The notes beneath the pieces were generated by a model, which saw only the letters and a list, made by a program, of their open reading frames with translations, was not told the origin of the DNA and searched no databases. A program made the position numbers and the translations under genes. A stretch of 55,161 nt of DNA from Bacteroides sp. (GTDB taxonomy: Bacteria; Bacteroidota; Bacteroidia; Bacteroidales; Marinifilaceae), in contig JAETOX010000008.1 of NCBI GenBank assembly GCA_021771575.1, positions 1-55,161 on the forward strand. The letters are read 5' to 3'. Below are positions 42,301-50,793 of the stretch, piece by piece (position 1 is the first letter of the stretch; the number at the start of each line of letters is the position of its first letter).

Positions 42301-42598
42301 ACTGGGCCCCGTTATTGGAAAACGTACCTGGGGCGGTGTTGTCGGTTACAGCGGCACTATACCCGTTGTAGATGGCGGTTCCATCGTCACTCCCTCATAC
42401 GCTCCCTTTGCAGCCGACGGTAGCAGCTTTATCATCGAGGGCCATGGTGTAGATCCGGATATTTTGTTAGAAAATGATCCTTACCGAGAATTCAATGGTG
42501 AAGATCAACAGTTGAACAAAGCCATTGAAGTGATTCTCGAAAAACTGAAAACCGAAGGCAAAGAAGCTCCTCAGATCCCAGCATTTCCGGTAAAATAA
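39371..42598 (+). CDS. Tricorn-type S41 protease homologue
   Basis: The 1075-aa exported protein has a signal peptide (MKNLLFIFILLFSFTRSQAE), two WD40/TolB-like beta-propellers (about 25-320 and 320-680; repeated FPRISPDGKYIAFTG-like blades such as PQWSPDGKWIAYLSDKNGEF), a helical C1 region, a PDZ domain at about 780-870 (VKEGDYILSINGKSLQG) and a C-terminal S41 domain. The catalytic His is probably His740 (SVGHAYS) and the nucleophile lies in NEYSASDGDLFP (about 962-964). Length and order match archaeal tricorn and bacterial homologues, which degrade peptides. Because of the signal peptide it probably acts in the periplasm. The frame opens at 39302, but the promoter position supports the ATG at 39371. 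Confidence 0.93.
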   Translation: MKNLLFIFILLFSFTRSQAEEARLLRFPHIQGDQVVFSYAGDLYTVCGNGGIARQLTSHIGYEMFPRISPDGKYIAFTGQYDGNTEVFVMPATGGIPKRLTYTATLQRDDLGDRMGPNNIVIGWTPDSKNILFRTRQFTFNDFTGQLMTIPVTGGEAVEIPLKNGGFASYSPDGKKLAYNYIFREFRTWKRYQGGMADDIRIFDFDTHRSEKITDHIRQDIIPMWSADGKKIYYISDRDNVMNLYVYELETKSTRQLTHYTDYDIKFPAIGGDQIVYEHEGYIYRFDTRNEKPIRLNIQIDNDQNWARPEWKNVSDQISKVDVAPEGERIVLAARGDIFTLPSNTGITYNLTHSSNANDRHPQWSPDGKWIAYLSDKNGEFNIWVRNAVSGEEKMLTQDLKTYIFDFKWSPDSRSILWNEKKNTLNLTQLANGATETIAQSGLNLIRSFNWSPDSRYITYIQPGKEMGNIIVYDRDSKQKHQITDGWYDVSSPNFSKDGKYLVFVSARTFNPTYSHTEWNHVYNNMDKVYVLPLTKDAAVPFAPENDQISVQATTDIPSKTAKGKNNKNKEISLTSSYDFEKVNNRIVELPVYASNYYNVHMIGNHIYYNRGGSTYMYDLKNRQETNLNCRITFGPGYKKAIAQSGNSLQVINIPVSPVSITRPISMTDVKKHIDYRQEWMQIYNESWRQMRDFFYAKNMHGVDWDAVYEKYKVLIPHVNHRTDLTYVIGEMIGELSVGHAYSANGEHPSPERIPMGLLGARFEKDASGYFKVTKIIEGANWNDATRSPLTMPGVEVKEGDYILSINGKSLQGTADLSTELIGTTGKTVELEVNTTPEIKHSRKVLVTPLADESQLYYYNWVQNNIRKVNEATQGQVGYIHIPDMGIQGLNEFVKHYYPQLGKKALIIDDRGNGGGNVSPMITERLQRTPTFFTMHTNQTEGSVSPVGTFLGPKVLLVNEYSASDGDLFPYRFKYNKLGPVIGKRTWGGVVGYSGTIPVVDGGSIVTPSYAPFAADGSSFIIEGHGVDPDILLENDPYREFNGEDQQLNKAIEVILEKLKTEGKEAPQIPAFPVK

Positions 42599-42624
42599 AC
42601 TCATAATCGAGTAAAAATCTGATT

Positions 42625-42678
42625 AATGGCCTGATTTTCAAAAGTGAATATAAAACTTAAAAAAATCAGGCCATTTTT
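42625..42678. terminator. Bidirectional terminator between the protease and tolC genes
   Basis: AATGGCCTGATTTT (42625-42638) pairs with AAAATCAGGCCATT (42662-42675), a perfect 14-bp stem with a 23-nt loop. T-runs follow on the plus strand, and the gene order is convergent. Confidence 0.75.
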
Positions 42679-42691
42679 GTCGAGTAAATCT

Positions 42692-44104
42692 TTATAGTCT
42701 CCCTATCGCTTTCAAATACTGCGATTCGCTCAGATGCAATCCGGCTTTTGCATCGATCCATTGGCTCCATGCCTGTAACCATTGTGCTTGTGCTTCCAAA
42801 AGCGAAGTCAGGGTTTCCATACCCACCTGATACTGATCGTTACTAACTTTCAAATTTTCCAGAGCTTGCCTTAAAGCATGACGAGCTATATCAACCCGCG
42901 TAACGGCATCTTCCAGATTAAAACGGTTGGAAGTGATCTCCAAACGCATGAGATCGGTAGATTTCTCAAGATTCAGCCGACTGATCTCTCCCTCCAAGCG
43001 GGCAGCCCGAAGCTTGTTTCTCCCTTCTCCCCAATGGAAAACTGGAATTCTCACAGCAGCCATAGCTGTAAATGTAGCACTAGCCTCATCATCTCCGTTC
43101 AGCTTCAATCCACCACCATAACCATAACCGGCAGTCAGTCCGATCTGAGGTAAAAAATCAGACTGTGTTAAAGCCACCTGCCGTTCTTTTAAGTCGATTT
43201 CATATTTCAATATATTATAATCGGGGCGTTGGGTTACATTGCTGTCTAATGTCCAAATTGTCGGATCGACCGTTTCAGACAAGGTATCCTGTAAATGTAC
43301 CTCTGTATCCAGATTCAGTCCTACTAATCGACAAAGATTCATCCGGGCCAACACCCGTCCATTCTCTGCTCTTTGTAGTAATAACTCCGCTTCATTGTAA
43401 CGCACCTGCGCTTTGAGTACGTCATTTTCTGTAGCCATCCCCACTTGCCGGGCATCCTGAAGATTTTTTAACAACGCCTGTACGACTTCCTTATATTTGG
43501 CAGCAGCAAGCACCTGTTCTTGTATCTGGAGTAATTGCCAATATGCCTCATCTGTCGAAAGCAGGATGTCCGAACGGTTTAACCGGATATTTTCACCGGC
43601 AATGCTCTCCCCCACTTTAGCCATCTCATAGGCAGCTTTCACCTTACCTCCCATATAAATCGGTTGTTCCAGTTGTAATCCGGCTGCATATACTCCCCGT
43701 AATCCTAGTCGGATACGAATATCCGGTAAAAAAGCATATTCCTGAAATACCGGTTCCCCATCCGGACCAATCACTGGTTTCTGTGTTTCCGGATCGATAA
43801 GGACATTCGGTTCGAGCTGCCCCCCTGCTCCAGGTTTATAAGTGGGTAAATAACCTCCTTTCAGTTTATAATTATACTTTTTTTGGTTATATATTCCCAA
43901 TCCGACAGCCGACAGTTTGGGAAGATATTCGGCACGATAGGCTTTTGCCTCCAGTACCGCCCTTTGTTGCTGCCGATCGGCAATATCGATTTCTTTACTA
44001 CTTTCCAAAGCCATTTGCCGGCATAAGTTCAGATTCAACTCTACCTGAGCCCGTAATATCGCCGGTAGAAGCAGGAAAAAGAATATACTATATGTTTTCA
44101 TCAT
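42692..44104 (-). CDS. TolC-family outer-membrane efflux channel
   Basis: The 470-aa protein has a signal peptide (MMKTYSIFFFLLLPAILRAQ) and two OEP repeats of long coiled coils. Typical motifs are NLCRQMALESSKEIDIADRQ at the N-terminus, LQLEQPIYMGGKVKAAYEMA in the middle and the C-terminal YQVGMETLTSLLEAQAQWLQ with AWSQWIDAKAGLHL and SESQYLKAIGRL. It is the exit duct for the RND pump encoded 34 bp upstream. Its final 43 residues closely resemble the truncated TolC remnant at 49344-49478. Confidence 0.93.
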   Translation of the reverse strand: MMKTYSIFFFLLLPAILRAQVELNLNLCRQMALESSKEIDIADRQQQRAVLEAKAYRAEYLPKLSAVGLGIYNQKKYNYKLKGGYLPTYKPGAGGQLEPNVLIDPETQKPVIGPDGEPVFQEYAFLPDIRIRLGLRGVYAAGLQLEQPIYMGGKVKAAYEMAKVGESIAGENIRLNRSDILLSTDEAYWQLLQIQEQVLAAAKYKEVVQALLKNLQDARQVGMATENDVLKAQVRYNEAELLLQRAENGRVLARMNLCRLVGLNLDTEVHLQDTLSETVDPTIWTLDSNVTQRPDYNILKYEIDLKERQVALTQSDFLPQIGLTAGYGYGGGLKLNGDDEASATFTAMAAVRIPVFHWGEGRNKLRAARLEGEISRLNLEKSTDLMRLEITSNRFNLEDAVTRVDIARHALRQALENLKVSNDQYQVGMETLTSLLEAQAQWLQAWSQWIDAKAGLHLSESQYLKAIGRL

Positions 44105-44138
44105 GATTATAATTTTATCTCCGATCTATCTCTACTGG

Positions 44139-47100
44139 CTAGTACTCCTCCGTTTTCTTTTCCTCAGGAAGACGGATATGAAAAAATAAAGAATACAGGA
44201 TAGGTAAAATCACCAGAGTAATTACTGTTCCGATAAAGAGTCCTCCCATAATGGTTACCGCCAAGGCTCCAAACATATCGTCGTTTACCAGCGGAATCAT
44301 CCCAAGAATCGTAGTCATCGCAGCCAGGAATACCGGACGCAGACGTGAAGTCGAAGCATCCACCAAAGCCTGGAACCGTTCTTTTCCCGATCGGATCTGG
44401 CTATCCACTTCATCCACCAGGACGACTCCGTTTTTGATCATCATACCGACCAGCCCCAAGGCTCCGACAATAGCGACAAAACCGAATTCTTTCCCGGCCA
44501 GCAACATGCCGGCCACCACACCTGTAATGGCCAACGGCAAACACAACAGGATGATCAAAGGCCTGCGAAAATCCCGGAACAGAGCAATCAGAATGGCCAA
44601 AACCAATACAATGGCGATGGGAACGTTTTTGAATAGGTAAGATTGAGATTCGGTACTAGCAAGATATTCTCCCTGCCATGCCGTGGTATACCCCGGAGGG
44701 AAATGAATAGCATTGATTTTAGGCAACAAACTGTTCCGGGCAGCTGTCGTCGTAACATTCGGCGCATTATTACACTGCGCAGCTATCGAACGTTGACCGT
44801 TATATCGCCTTACTACCGGAACTTCCCATCCCATATCCACTCCTGTAGCTGCCTGATTGAGCGGAACAGAACCGATCAACCTTTCCAGTATATCATCTTC
44901 GGTCACCATACCTGTCGTGATTTCTTTTAACGTCTCCATGCTGATGCCATTGGTAGAAGGCACCATACTCCACACCGGAACACCGTTGATTTGTTCGGGA
45001 CGTTGCCCCCCGGCATCGACACTCTTCAAATAAATAGGCAAAGGATGTTCACCTTCATAATAGGAGCCGATAGGCATTCCCTCTGTGGCAGCCAATAAAG
45101 CTAATCCGACATCTTCCCGGCTTAGATTCACGTCTCTGGCCAGTTGCTGCTGATACCGGACATTCAAGGCCGGCGTTTCCGTTCCCCAGTTATCGGTTAC
45201 CAGAATAATGGACGAATCGGCCCGCATAATCTCTTTCACTTGTTCACATAAATCTTTCAACACAGCAGGATCAGGCCCGGAAATCATAAACTGAATAGGA
45301 AAATTCATGTACATCAGATTGTAACGTTTCATCCGGACGTATGCCTGAGGATAATGCGAAGAAAGATAGGCCTGCAACTGGGGTAAACTATCCTTCAATG
45401 TCTCCGGTGAAGTAAAATCGACAATAAGTTCCCCATAGCTAAGAGAAGGTTCTGCCACGGTCCGGACCAGATTATAACGGGAGGGTGTACCCCCAAGGCT
45501 AGTGGTCACTGCCGTAATTTCAGGCCGACTGCGAAGATACTGCGACATAGCAGCCAAATCTTCTTTCACAGTCTGGGGATTCGTACCATAAGGCATCTTA
45601 TATTCGATATAAAGCTGATTATAACTTAAGTCCGGAAAAAAGCCCTGCTTGATAAACCGATATCCCCAGACACTGATGACCAACAGCACTACCACAGCAA
45701 TAACCCAAATCCAACGATAACGAACAGCCGATCTCAGGAGGTGCTGGTAATGCCGGTAGATACGGCCATTAAAAGGATTTTCAGCGTCAGTTCCTTTCTT
45801 GTTTTTTTTCGGTTTCAACGCTCTGTCTGCTTGTATAGGTACATAGGCAAGAGCCAGTACCCAACTCAACCACAAAGAAACCGCCAATACAATAAAAAGA
45901 TCCCGAACATATTCCCCAGTAGTATCCGGAGACAGAAAAATGGGTAAAAAAGTCAGAATGCCGATGGTCGTCGCACCCAATAAAGCCCAGGCCGTTTTTT
46001 TAGTAATATTGATCAAAGCGGCCGGCTTCGGGATTCCCCGCGCCAAATCCACCATAATTCCATCTGTGATGACAATGGCATTATCTACCAACATACCCAT
46101 GGCTACGATAAAAGATGCCAGCGACACCCGCTGTAGTGTGCCATGCATCATGTGAAGAATCACAAAAGATCCAAGGACGACGACAACCAATCCGATGCCG
46201 ATGATGTAACCGCTCCGAAAACCCATAAACAACATGACTATAATGATCACAATCAATACCGATTCGATCAAATTGACCATGAAAACATTAATTGCACTTT
46301 TTACGCGCGTGGGTTGAAAAAACACTTTTTCAAAGCCAATACCTGCCGGGATAATCGTTTGCTTCAGTTCTTCCAGTTTATCGTCGATTACCTTTCCCAA
46401 CTGGATGATATTTCCACCTTTTTGCATGGCGATAGAAATACCGATCGCCGGAATCGTATCATACAACAAACCCTCACGCTGAGGTTCTACATATCCTTTG
46501 GTGATACTGGCCACATCTCCTAATCGGATATCGTCCTCCTCATGTCCCCGGATCAGCAGATTCCGAATATCATCGATTCCCTGAAAATCTCCTTCCACAT
46601 CCACACGCACTCGTTTCTCCCCACTGTTATAATAGCCAGAATAAACGGTCGCATTTTGTCCCCGTAAGGTCAGGATAATTTCCGCCGGATGCACACCCAG
46701 GTTAGCCATCTTGGCCTCCTGGATATCGATATTGATACAAGCCTGACGTTCACCATAAATATCCACACCGCTCACTCCGTCGATATCCAACACGGTACGT
46801 CTTACCAACTGAGCATAATCCATCATTTTCTGATAGTCGAAGCCATCGGAAGTCATGGCATAAAACATGCCGTATACATCTCCGAAATCGTCCAGCACCA
46901 TCGAGGGTTGCGCACCCGCCGGTAACTGCGACTGCACATTAGCTACTTTACGACGCAGGATGTCCCAATTTTGCTGCAACTCTTCCAAAGGTACCGTACT
47001 ACTCAATTCGACTAAGATTTCCGAGACATCATCCATCGAGCGAGATTCCACATGATCGAGATCCCCCATAGAACGAATCGATTTTTCTAATAAATCCGTT

Positions 47101-47288
47101 ACTTCCAGTTCTACCTGCCAGGCCGAGGCGCCGGGAAAAGTAGTCACGACCATGGCTTGTTTTACTGTAATGGCCGGATCTTCTAGTTTGCTCATCGTGA
47201 AAAAAGAATAAATTCCTCCCACAACCAAAACAAATACGAAAAAATAAACCAGCGCTCTGTTTTTTAAAGCATATTCTGTAAAATTCAT
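44139..47288 (-). CDS. RND-family efflux pump, inner-membrane transporter
   Basis: The 1049-aa protein is an AcrB/MdtC-type proton antiporter with 12 membrane helices and two large periplasmic loops. The first helix is LVYFFVFVLVVGGIYSFF, and the fourth carries AMGMLVDNAIVITDGI: Asp402 is the expected proton carrier, while the second Asp of the AcrB pair is Asn, as in many divergent RND pumps. The C-terminal half repeats the fold (GFVAIVGALGLVGMMIKNGV, then IRSGKERFQALVDASTSRLR). With the adaptor upstream and TolC downstream (gaps of 35 and 34 bp) it forms a complete tripartite pump. The substrate range is not readable. Confidence 0.95.
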   Translation of the reverse strand: MNFTEYALKNRALVYFFVFVLVVGGIYSFFTMSKLEDPAITVKQAMVVTTFPGASAWQVELEVTDLLEKSIRSMGDLDHVESRSMDDVSEILVELSSTVPLEELQQNWDILRRKVANVQSQLPAGAQPSMVLDDFGDVYGMFYAMTSDGFDYQKMMDYAQLVRRTVLDIDGVSGVDIYGERQACINIDIQEAKMANLGVHPAEIILTLRGQNATVYSGYYNSGEKRVRVDVEGDFQGIDDIRNLLIRGHEEDDIRLGDVASITKGYVEPQREGLLYDTIPAIGISIAMQKGGNIIQLGKVIDDKLEELKQTIIPAGIGFEKVFFQPTRVKSAINVFMVNLIESVLIVIIIVMLFMGFRSGYIIGIGLVVVVLGSFVILHMMHGTLQRVSLASFIVAMGMLVDNAIVITDGIMVDLARGIPKPAALINITKKTAWALLGATTIGILTFLPIFLSPDTTGEYVRDLFIVLAVSLWLSWVLALAYVPIQADRALKPKKNKKGTDAENPFNGRIYRHYQHLLRSAVRYRWIWVIAVVVLLVISVWGYRFIKQGFFPDLSYNQLYIEYKMPYGTNPQTVKEDLAAMSQYLRSRPEITAVTTSLGGTPSRYNLVRTVAEPSLSYGELIVDFTSPETLKDSLPQLQAYLSSHYPQAYVRMKRYNLMYMNFPIQFMISGPDPAVLKDLCEQVKEIMRADSSIILVTDNWGTETPALNVRYQQQLARDVNLSREDVGLALLAATEGMPIGSYYEGEHPLPIYLKSVDAGGQRPEQINGVPVWSMVPSTNGISMETLKEITTGMVTEDDILERLIGSVPLNQAATGVDMGWEVPVVRRYNGQRSIAAQCNNAPNVTTTAARNSLLPKINAIHFPPGYTTAWQGEYLASTESQSYLFKNVPIAIVLVLAILIALFRDFRRPLIILLCLPLAITGVVAGMLLAGKEFGFVAIVGALGLVGMMIKNGVVLVDEVDSQIRSGKERFQALVDASTSRLRPVFLAAMTTILGMIPLVNDDMFGALAVTIMGGLFIGTVITLVILPILYSLFFHIRLPEEKKTEEY

Positions 47289-47323
47289 ATCTTTATTTTC
47301 TTTTAACGACTATCCATATATGC

Positions 47324-48409
47324 TTAAAGCAATCCCCCGACATTTGAAGGAGACACCGGAGGTAAAGGTCTTACTTTCTGGCCTTCCTTCAGATCGTTCA
47401 CACCAGCTGAAACAACCGATTGTCCCTTTTTTAAATCGGATTTCACGACTACTTGTCCGTCTTTTGTCCATTGGTGCACTTCTACGGGCATTTCCCGTAC
47501 CGAGCGGTGATATTCATCGTAAACCCAGACGTAAGATTGGCCGTCCTGTTGAAAAAGGGCAGAGATAGGGATCACCGTCATTCCTTCAACTCCCGGTTTC
47601 AAACCGATTGTAACCGAAACACTCATACCGGCGGCTAATCCTTCATTTTTCTTTAAGCGAAAACGAGCTGTAAACAATTGATTGTAATTGGCTCCCTGGG
47701 CAATATCAAGCAGTTCGAGCGGAAGCACCGAGTCGGGATATACATCGGCTACTGCCTGAAAAGAAATAAAATCTTCCCGTCGGATAAAGTCTCCAGAGGG
47801 AATACTCACACTGACTTCGAAGTAATCATCGTTGATCATCGACAAAATAGGAGTACCCTGTCCGATGATTTCAGGAGCACTGAAATATTTTTTTTGAATA
47901 TAACCATCGAAAGGTGCTTTTAAACGAGTGTCGTTCAATGCATTCCGATGAGCCTCATACAAGGCTGTCACTCTTTTTTTGGCAGCGACAGCTTTGTCAT
48001 ATTCATTCACCGAAACACTTCCCCGCCGATACAATTCGATCACCCGGTCGGACTCGTCTACCACCTGATCATACTCAGCCTGAGTACCGTTAAACTGAAT
48101 GCGATAATCCCGGGGATCCAGTTCTGCCAGTAACTGTCCTTTTTTTACAAATTGTCCTTCAGCGACGTAAATTTTTTTGATAGGACCAGGCACCCGAAAG
48201 GCTAATTTTACATTGGAAGCCGCTTCGATTTTTCCCGGATAAGTCACTGAAAACCGGTCTCCCTGTGTCGTTACTTCGGTTATTTTTACCAATTGAGGGA
48301 TTTCCACCGTATTTTGTTTTTTTCGGCAAGCTCCGATCAGCACCGATATTCCCAGGATGAAGGAGTAGATGATAAACCGTCTATTCCGCACTTTATCCGT
48401 TTTTCTCAT
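47324..48409 (-). CDS. RND efflux adaptor (membrane fusion lipoprotein)
   Basis: The 361-aa periplasmic adaptor has a lipoprotein signal peptide (IIYSFILGISVLIGAC), a lipoyl-like half motif (VKLAFRVPGPIKKIYVAEGQ with FVKKGQLLAELDPRDY), a coiled-coil hairpin (about 100-150), the returning lipoyl half (LKAPFDGYIQKKYF), and beta-barrel and membrane-proximal domains. It joins the RND pump to TolC. The frame opens with a TTG at 48427; the ATG at 48409 is used. It is the first gene of the operon, divergent from the serine recombinase gene. A 7-bp dyad (ATATTAA/TTAATAT, 48438-48455) lies just upstream. Confidence 0.93.
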   Translation of the reverse strand: MRKTDKVRNRRFIIYSFILGISVLIGACRKKQNTVEIPQLVKITEVTTQGDRFSVTYPGKIEAASNVKLAFRVPGPIKKIYVAEGQFVKKGQLLAELDPRDYRIQFNGTQAEYDQVVDESDRVIELYRRGSVSVNEYDKAVAAKKRVTALYEAHRNALNDTRLKAPFDGYIQKKYFSAPEIIGQGTPILSMINDDYFEVSVSIPSGDFIRREDFISFQAVADVYPDSVLPLELLDIAQGANYNQLFTARFRLKKNEGLAAGMSVSVTIGLKPGVEGMTVIPISALFQQDGQSYVWVYDEYHRSVREMPVEVHQWTKDGQVVVKSDLKKGQSVVSAGVNDLKEGQKVRPLPPVSPSNVGGLL

Positions 48410-48437
48410 TTTTTCCGATTTTAACAATATAAACTGA

Positions 48438-48455
48438 ATATTAAAGTCTTAATAT
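48438..48455. promoter_or_regulatory. Small dyad upstream of the RND operon
   Basis: ATATTAA (48438-48444) and TTAATAT (48449-48455) with a 4-bp centre lie 29 bp before the adaptor ATG. It may be an operator for a repressor of the pump, but the AT-rich sequence makes chance likely. The remaining 150 bp to the recombinase promoter shows no gene. Confidence 0.25.
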
Positions 48456-48581
48456 ATACTTAGGAGAAAGAATATATGTTTCATAATACTTCTGAAATAA
48501 GTTTATGCTTTAAAAAACACTGTCTCCTTGAATCCTCCGTCCCCCGGGAATCTTAAATAAATCGTTCATTTTTTACAAAAG

Positions 48582-48613
48582 TTTCTCATAACCGTCCAAC
48601 TTTAGTATATTTG
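48582..48613 (+). promoter_or_regulatory. Promoter of the serine recombinase gene
   Basis: TTTC (48582-48585) and TATATTTG (48606-48613) are 20 nt apart. The -7 box is a full match. The transcript would start near 48617, which rules out the GTG at 48613 as a start codon. Confidence 0.55.
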
Positions 48614-48666
48614 TGAATTCAAAGAGAAAAAAGCATTCACAGTATTCAAGTACTGATCTAAACACT

Positions 48667-49347
48667 ATGCCCGAAAAAAAGAAACAGGTACTAAAGGACA
48701 GAGCTCCTATAGTTGCTGCTTATCTGCGGGTGAGCACAGATAAGCAGACCATTCTGAACCAGAAAAGTGAGGTAATCAATTTCTGCCGTCGGCAAGAATT
48801 GAAAATTACCATGTGGTGTACAGAAACCGTAAGTGGCACTAAGAAAGAGAGTGAAAGAGAGCTGGGAACATTGTTGAAAAAACTGCAAAAAGGAGATGTC
48901 CTGATTATTACTGAAGTATCTCGGTTAAGTAGAAAGATGATGAATATTATGAATATTATTCACCAATCGATTGAAAAAGGCATTACCATTCACAGTATCA
49001 AGGAAGGGTATAAATTCGATTCTTCCATCAATAGTCAGGTTCTCGCCTTCGCTTTCGGTTTATGTGCCGAGATTGAACGAACTTTGATTTCCCAACGCAC
49101 CCGCGAAGCCTTGGCACGCAGAAGAGCCCAGGGAATAAAATTGGGACGTCCTAAAGGCAGTTTGCGTGCCGGAAAGTTATATGAACATGAACAGGAGATC
49201 AAAGAGCTACGCATGGAAGGTTTTTCTTTTCAGAAGATCGCTATGCGTTACAAGGTATCTCCGGAAACCGTACGTCTTTTTTACTTGCGGACACTTTTGA
49301 AAAAACCGAAAAAACAACAGGAAGAAATTCAGGAACCGGAGGCTTAG
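48667..49347 (+). CDS. Serine recombinase (resolvase/invertase family)
   Basis: The 226-aa protein has an N-terminal resolvase catalytic domain: VAAYLRVSTDKQT with the nucleophile Ser23 and Arg21, DVLIITEVSRLSRKM with the conserved arginines, and SQVLAFAFGLCAEIERTLIS leading into the long E helix. The linker TREALARRRAQGIKLGRPKG is followed by a Hin-like helix-turn-helix (GFSFQKIAMRYKVSPETVRL). The size fits DNA invertases and small resolvases, including the Bacteroides Mpi-like enzymes that switch promoters, rather than large integrases. All catalytic residues seem intact. The ATG at 48667 is used because the promoter -7 box overlaps the upstream GTG. No pair of long inverted repeats is seen nearby. 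Its stop codon overlaps the stop of a tolC remnant. Confidence 0.9.
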   Translation: MPEKKKQVLKDRAPIVAAYLRVSTDKQTILNQKSEVINFCRRQELKITMWCTETVSGTKKESERELGTLLKKLQKGDVLIITEVSRLSRKMMNIMNIIHQSIEKGITIHSIKEGYKFDSSINSQVLAFAFGLCAEIERTLISQRTREALARRRAQGIKLGRPKGSLRAGKLYEHEQEIKELRMEGFSFQKIAMRYKVSPETVRLFYLRTLLKKPKKQQEEIQEPEA

Positions 49348-49478
49348 TCGATAAGTCGCCCGGTTGCCTTTAAATAATAAGTTTCGCTCAACCGGAGGGC
49401 TGCTTTTGCATCTATCCAATCACACCAGGCTTTTGGCCATTGTATGTGAGCTTCCATATAATTGGTGAGACTTTCCAT
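49344..49478 (-). pseudogene. C-terminal remnant of a TolC-family protein
   Basis: The 44 codons from the ATG at 49478 read MESLTNYMEAHIQWPKAWCD, then WIDAKAALRLSETYYLKATG and RLID before a stop. They align without gaps to the end of the TolC at 42692-44104 (METLTSLLEAQAQW..., about 27 of 43 identical). Similarity may extend a few codons upstream (SGR) and stops at about 49485. The other 400 or so residues are missing. The stop codon overlaps the stop of the convergent recombinase gene. Confidence 0.82.
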
Positions 49479-49485
49479 TCTCCCC

Positions 49486-49595
49486 GAACGTGGCACTCCA
49501 AGGAATTACAAACAACCGACCGCCTAAACGTAAGGTTCGGACGACCGACAAACCGACATATATAACGCGATATCACATCACAGTTTATAATGTAT
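49486..49595. other. Short unassigned junction region
   Basis: 110 bp between the tolC remnant and the ABC permease gene, with several ACCGAC copies (about 49517-49553) and a 6-bp dyad CCGAAC/GTTCGG (arms near 49484 and 49532). No gene is visible. Confidence 0.3.
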
Positions 49596-50786
49596 TTATT
49601 TCGTTACACGCCTTATTTCCCGCCGGAACAAGAAACATGCCAAAACAAAATAGATAACGGCTAAAAACCAAAGCCATAGATATTCTTGCCTGACATCACC
49701 GAGGGTAGCTCCCAAATTGTTGATTTTCACAAACCCATCGATCCCATGGCTCGAAGGAAAAATTTTAGCTATAGCAAGCCAATAATCCGGAATGCCTTCT
49801 TTCGGCCAGGAAATACCGGAAATAAACATCAAGGGTACCGAGGTAAACACAAAAAGTAAGAATGGCTGCTCCCGTTCTTTGCTTAGAAAAGAAGCTGCAA
49901 TAGCCAAAAACACACAAGCCAGCAAGAAGGGGAAAAGAAAAATCATCAATTCGCCTTTCGGTGCAATTTGAGTAAGACTGAAAATCCGGGGTACAATAAA
50001 AAATACCCAGAAAGCCATCAGAAAATAAACCGGCATATAGAGACAAGTTTTCCCTGCTACAATGCACCAGGCTTTCCGATAATGTCTGTTCAGGGGAATC
50101 ATACTTTTACGCCGGCTTCTGTCGCGGGAGGTTCCTGCAATCGTTCCTACTCCCAATAATAAAGATTGCTGTATGACCAGAACAAGCACTGCCGGAATGA
50201 TAAATGAAGCAAAGCCACTCTGAGGATTAAACATTTTCACTTCACCTATTTTCACTGGAGAAACCGTCGATTGCTGGTGGGCCGAAGAAGCATAGGTCAG
50301 CCCTTCAACCTGTATCTGTTTCCCCATAGCAATAGCGACATCGCTGGCGGCCTGTAATAAAGCCTTATAATTTAAAAGAGCTCCCATATCACAAAATAAA
50401 GCGACATGCGCCTGCTCTCCCCGATAAACAGCTTTACTGAAATCTGCCGGAATTTCGAGAATTCCATAGATTTTTTTCTGGTACATCAATTCCCTGGCCT
50501 CCTCCAGATCCGTACAATAAGCTACGATATTTACATTAGCTGAAGCATCCCAATTCCTCAAAAACTCCCGGCTTAGGGAAGACTGAGCCTGGTCGATCAC
50601 TGCCACCGGTACTTCCCGGACAACTTCATTGCTGTAAATGTAAGTATATACTAACGGATAAACGAGTGTAAGCACAATAAAAAAAGTCAATACCGCATGA
50701 TCCCGAAACACCGTATAAAATTCCCGGCGAAATATATAAAAAATATCGTAAATGCTCCTTTTCATATCATTTTCATTCATACCCAT
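49596..50786 (-). CDS. ABC-2-type export permease (second copy)
   Basis: The 396-aa inner-membrane protein has an N-terminal helix (VLTFFIVLTLVYPLVYTYIY), a periplasmic domain of about 150 residues (VPVAVIDQAQSSLSREFLRN) and five C-terminal helices typical of the ABC2_membrane_3 family (ASFIIPAVLVLVIQQSLLLG, then VFTSVPLMFISGISWP). It resembles the YhhJ/YbhR type that works with an HlyD-like adaptor. It starts 8 bp after the first permease gene. No ATP-binding motif is in this protein or in the neighbours. Confidence 0.88.
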   Translation of the reverse strand: MGMNENDMKRSIYDIFYIFRREFYTVFRDHAVLTFFIVLTLVYPLVYTYIYSNEVVREVPVAVIDQAQSSLSREFLRNWDASANVNIVAYCTDLEEARELMYQKKIYGILEIPADFSKAVYRGEQAHVALFCDMGALLNYKALLQAASDVAIAMGKQIQVEGLTYASSAHQQSTVSPVKIGEVKMFNPQSGFASFIIPAVLVLVIQQSLLLGVGTIAGTSRDRSRRKSMIPLNRHYRKAWCIVAGKTCLYMPVYFLMAFWVFFIVPRIFSLTQIAPKGELMIFLFPFLLACVFLAIAASFLSKEREQPFLLFVFTSVPLMFISGISWPKEGIPDYWLAIAKIFPSSHGIDGFVKINNLGATLGDVRQEYLWLWFLAVIYFVLACFLFRREIRRVTK

Positions 50787-50793
50787 TTCCCTT

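Noticed and set aside
44251-46523. Several plus-strand open frames of 60-130 codons
   Set aside because: All are antisense to the RND pump gene, which is intact from start to stop.
49484-49537. CCGAAC/GTTCGG dyad as a crossover site of the serine recombinase
   Set aside because: Only 6 bp match and no second copy was found near the recombinase promoter, so it cannot be called a recombination site.
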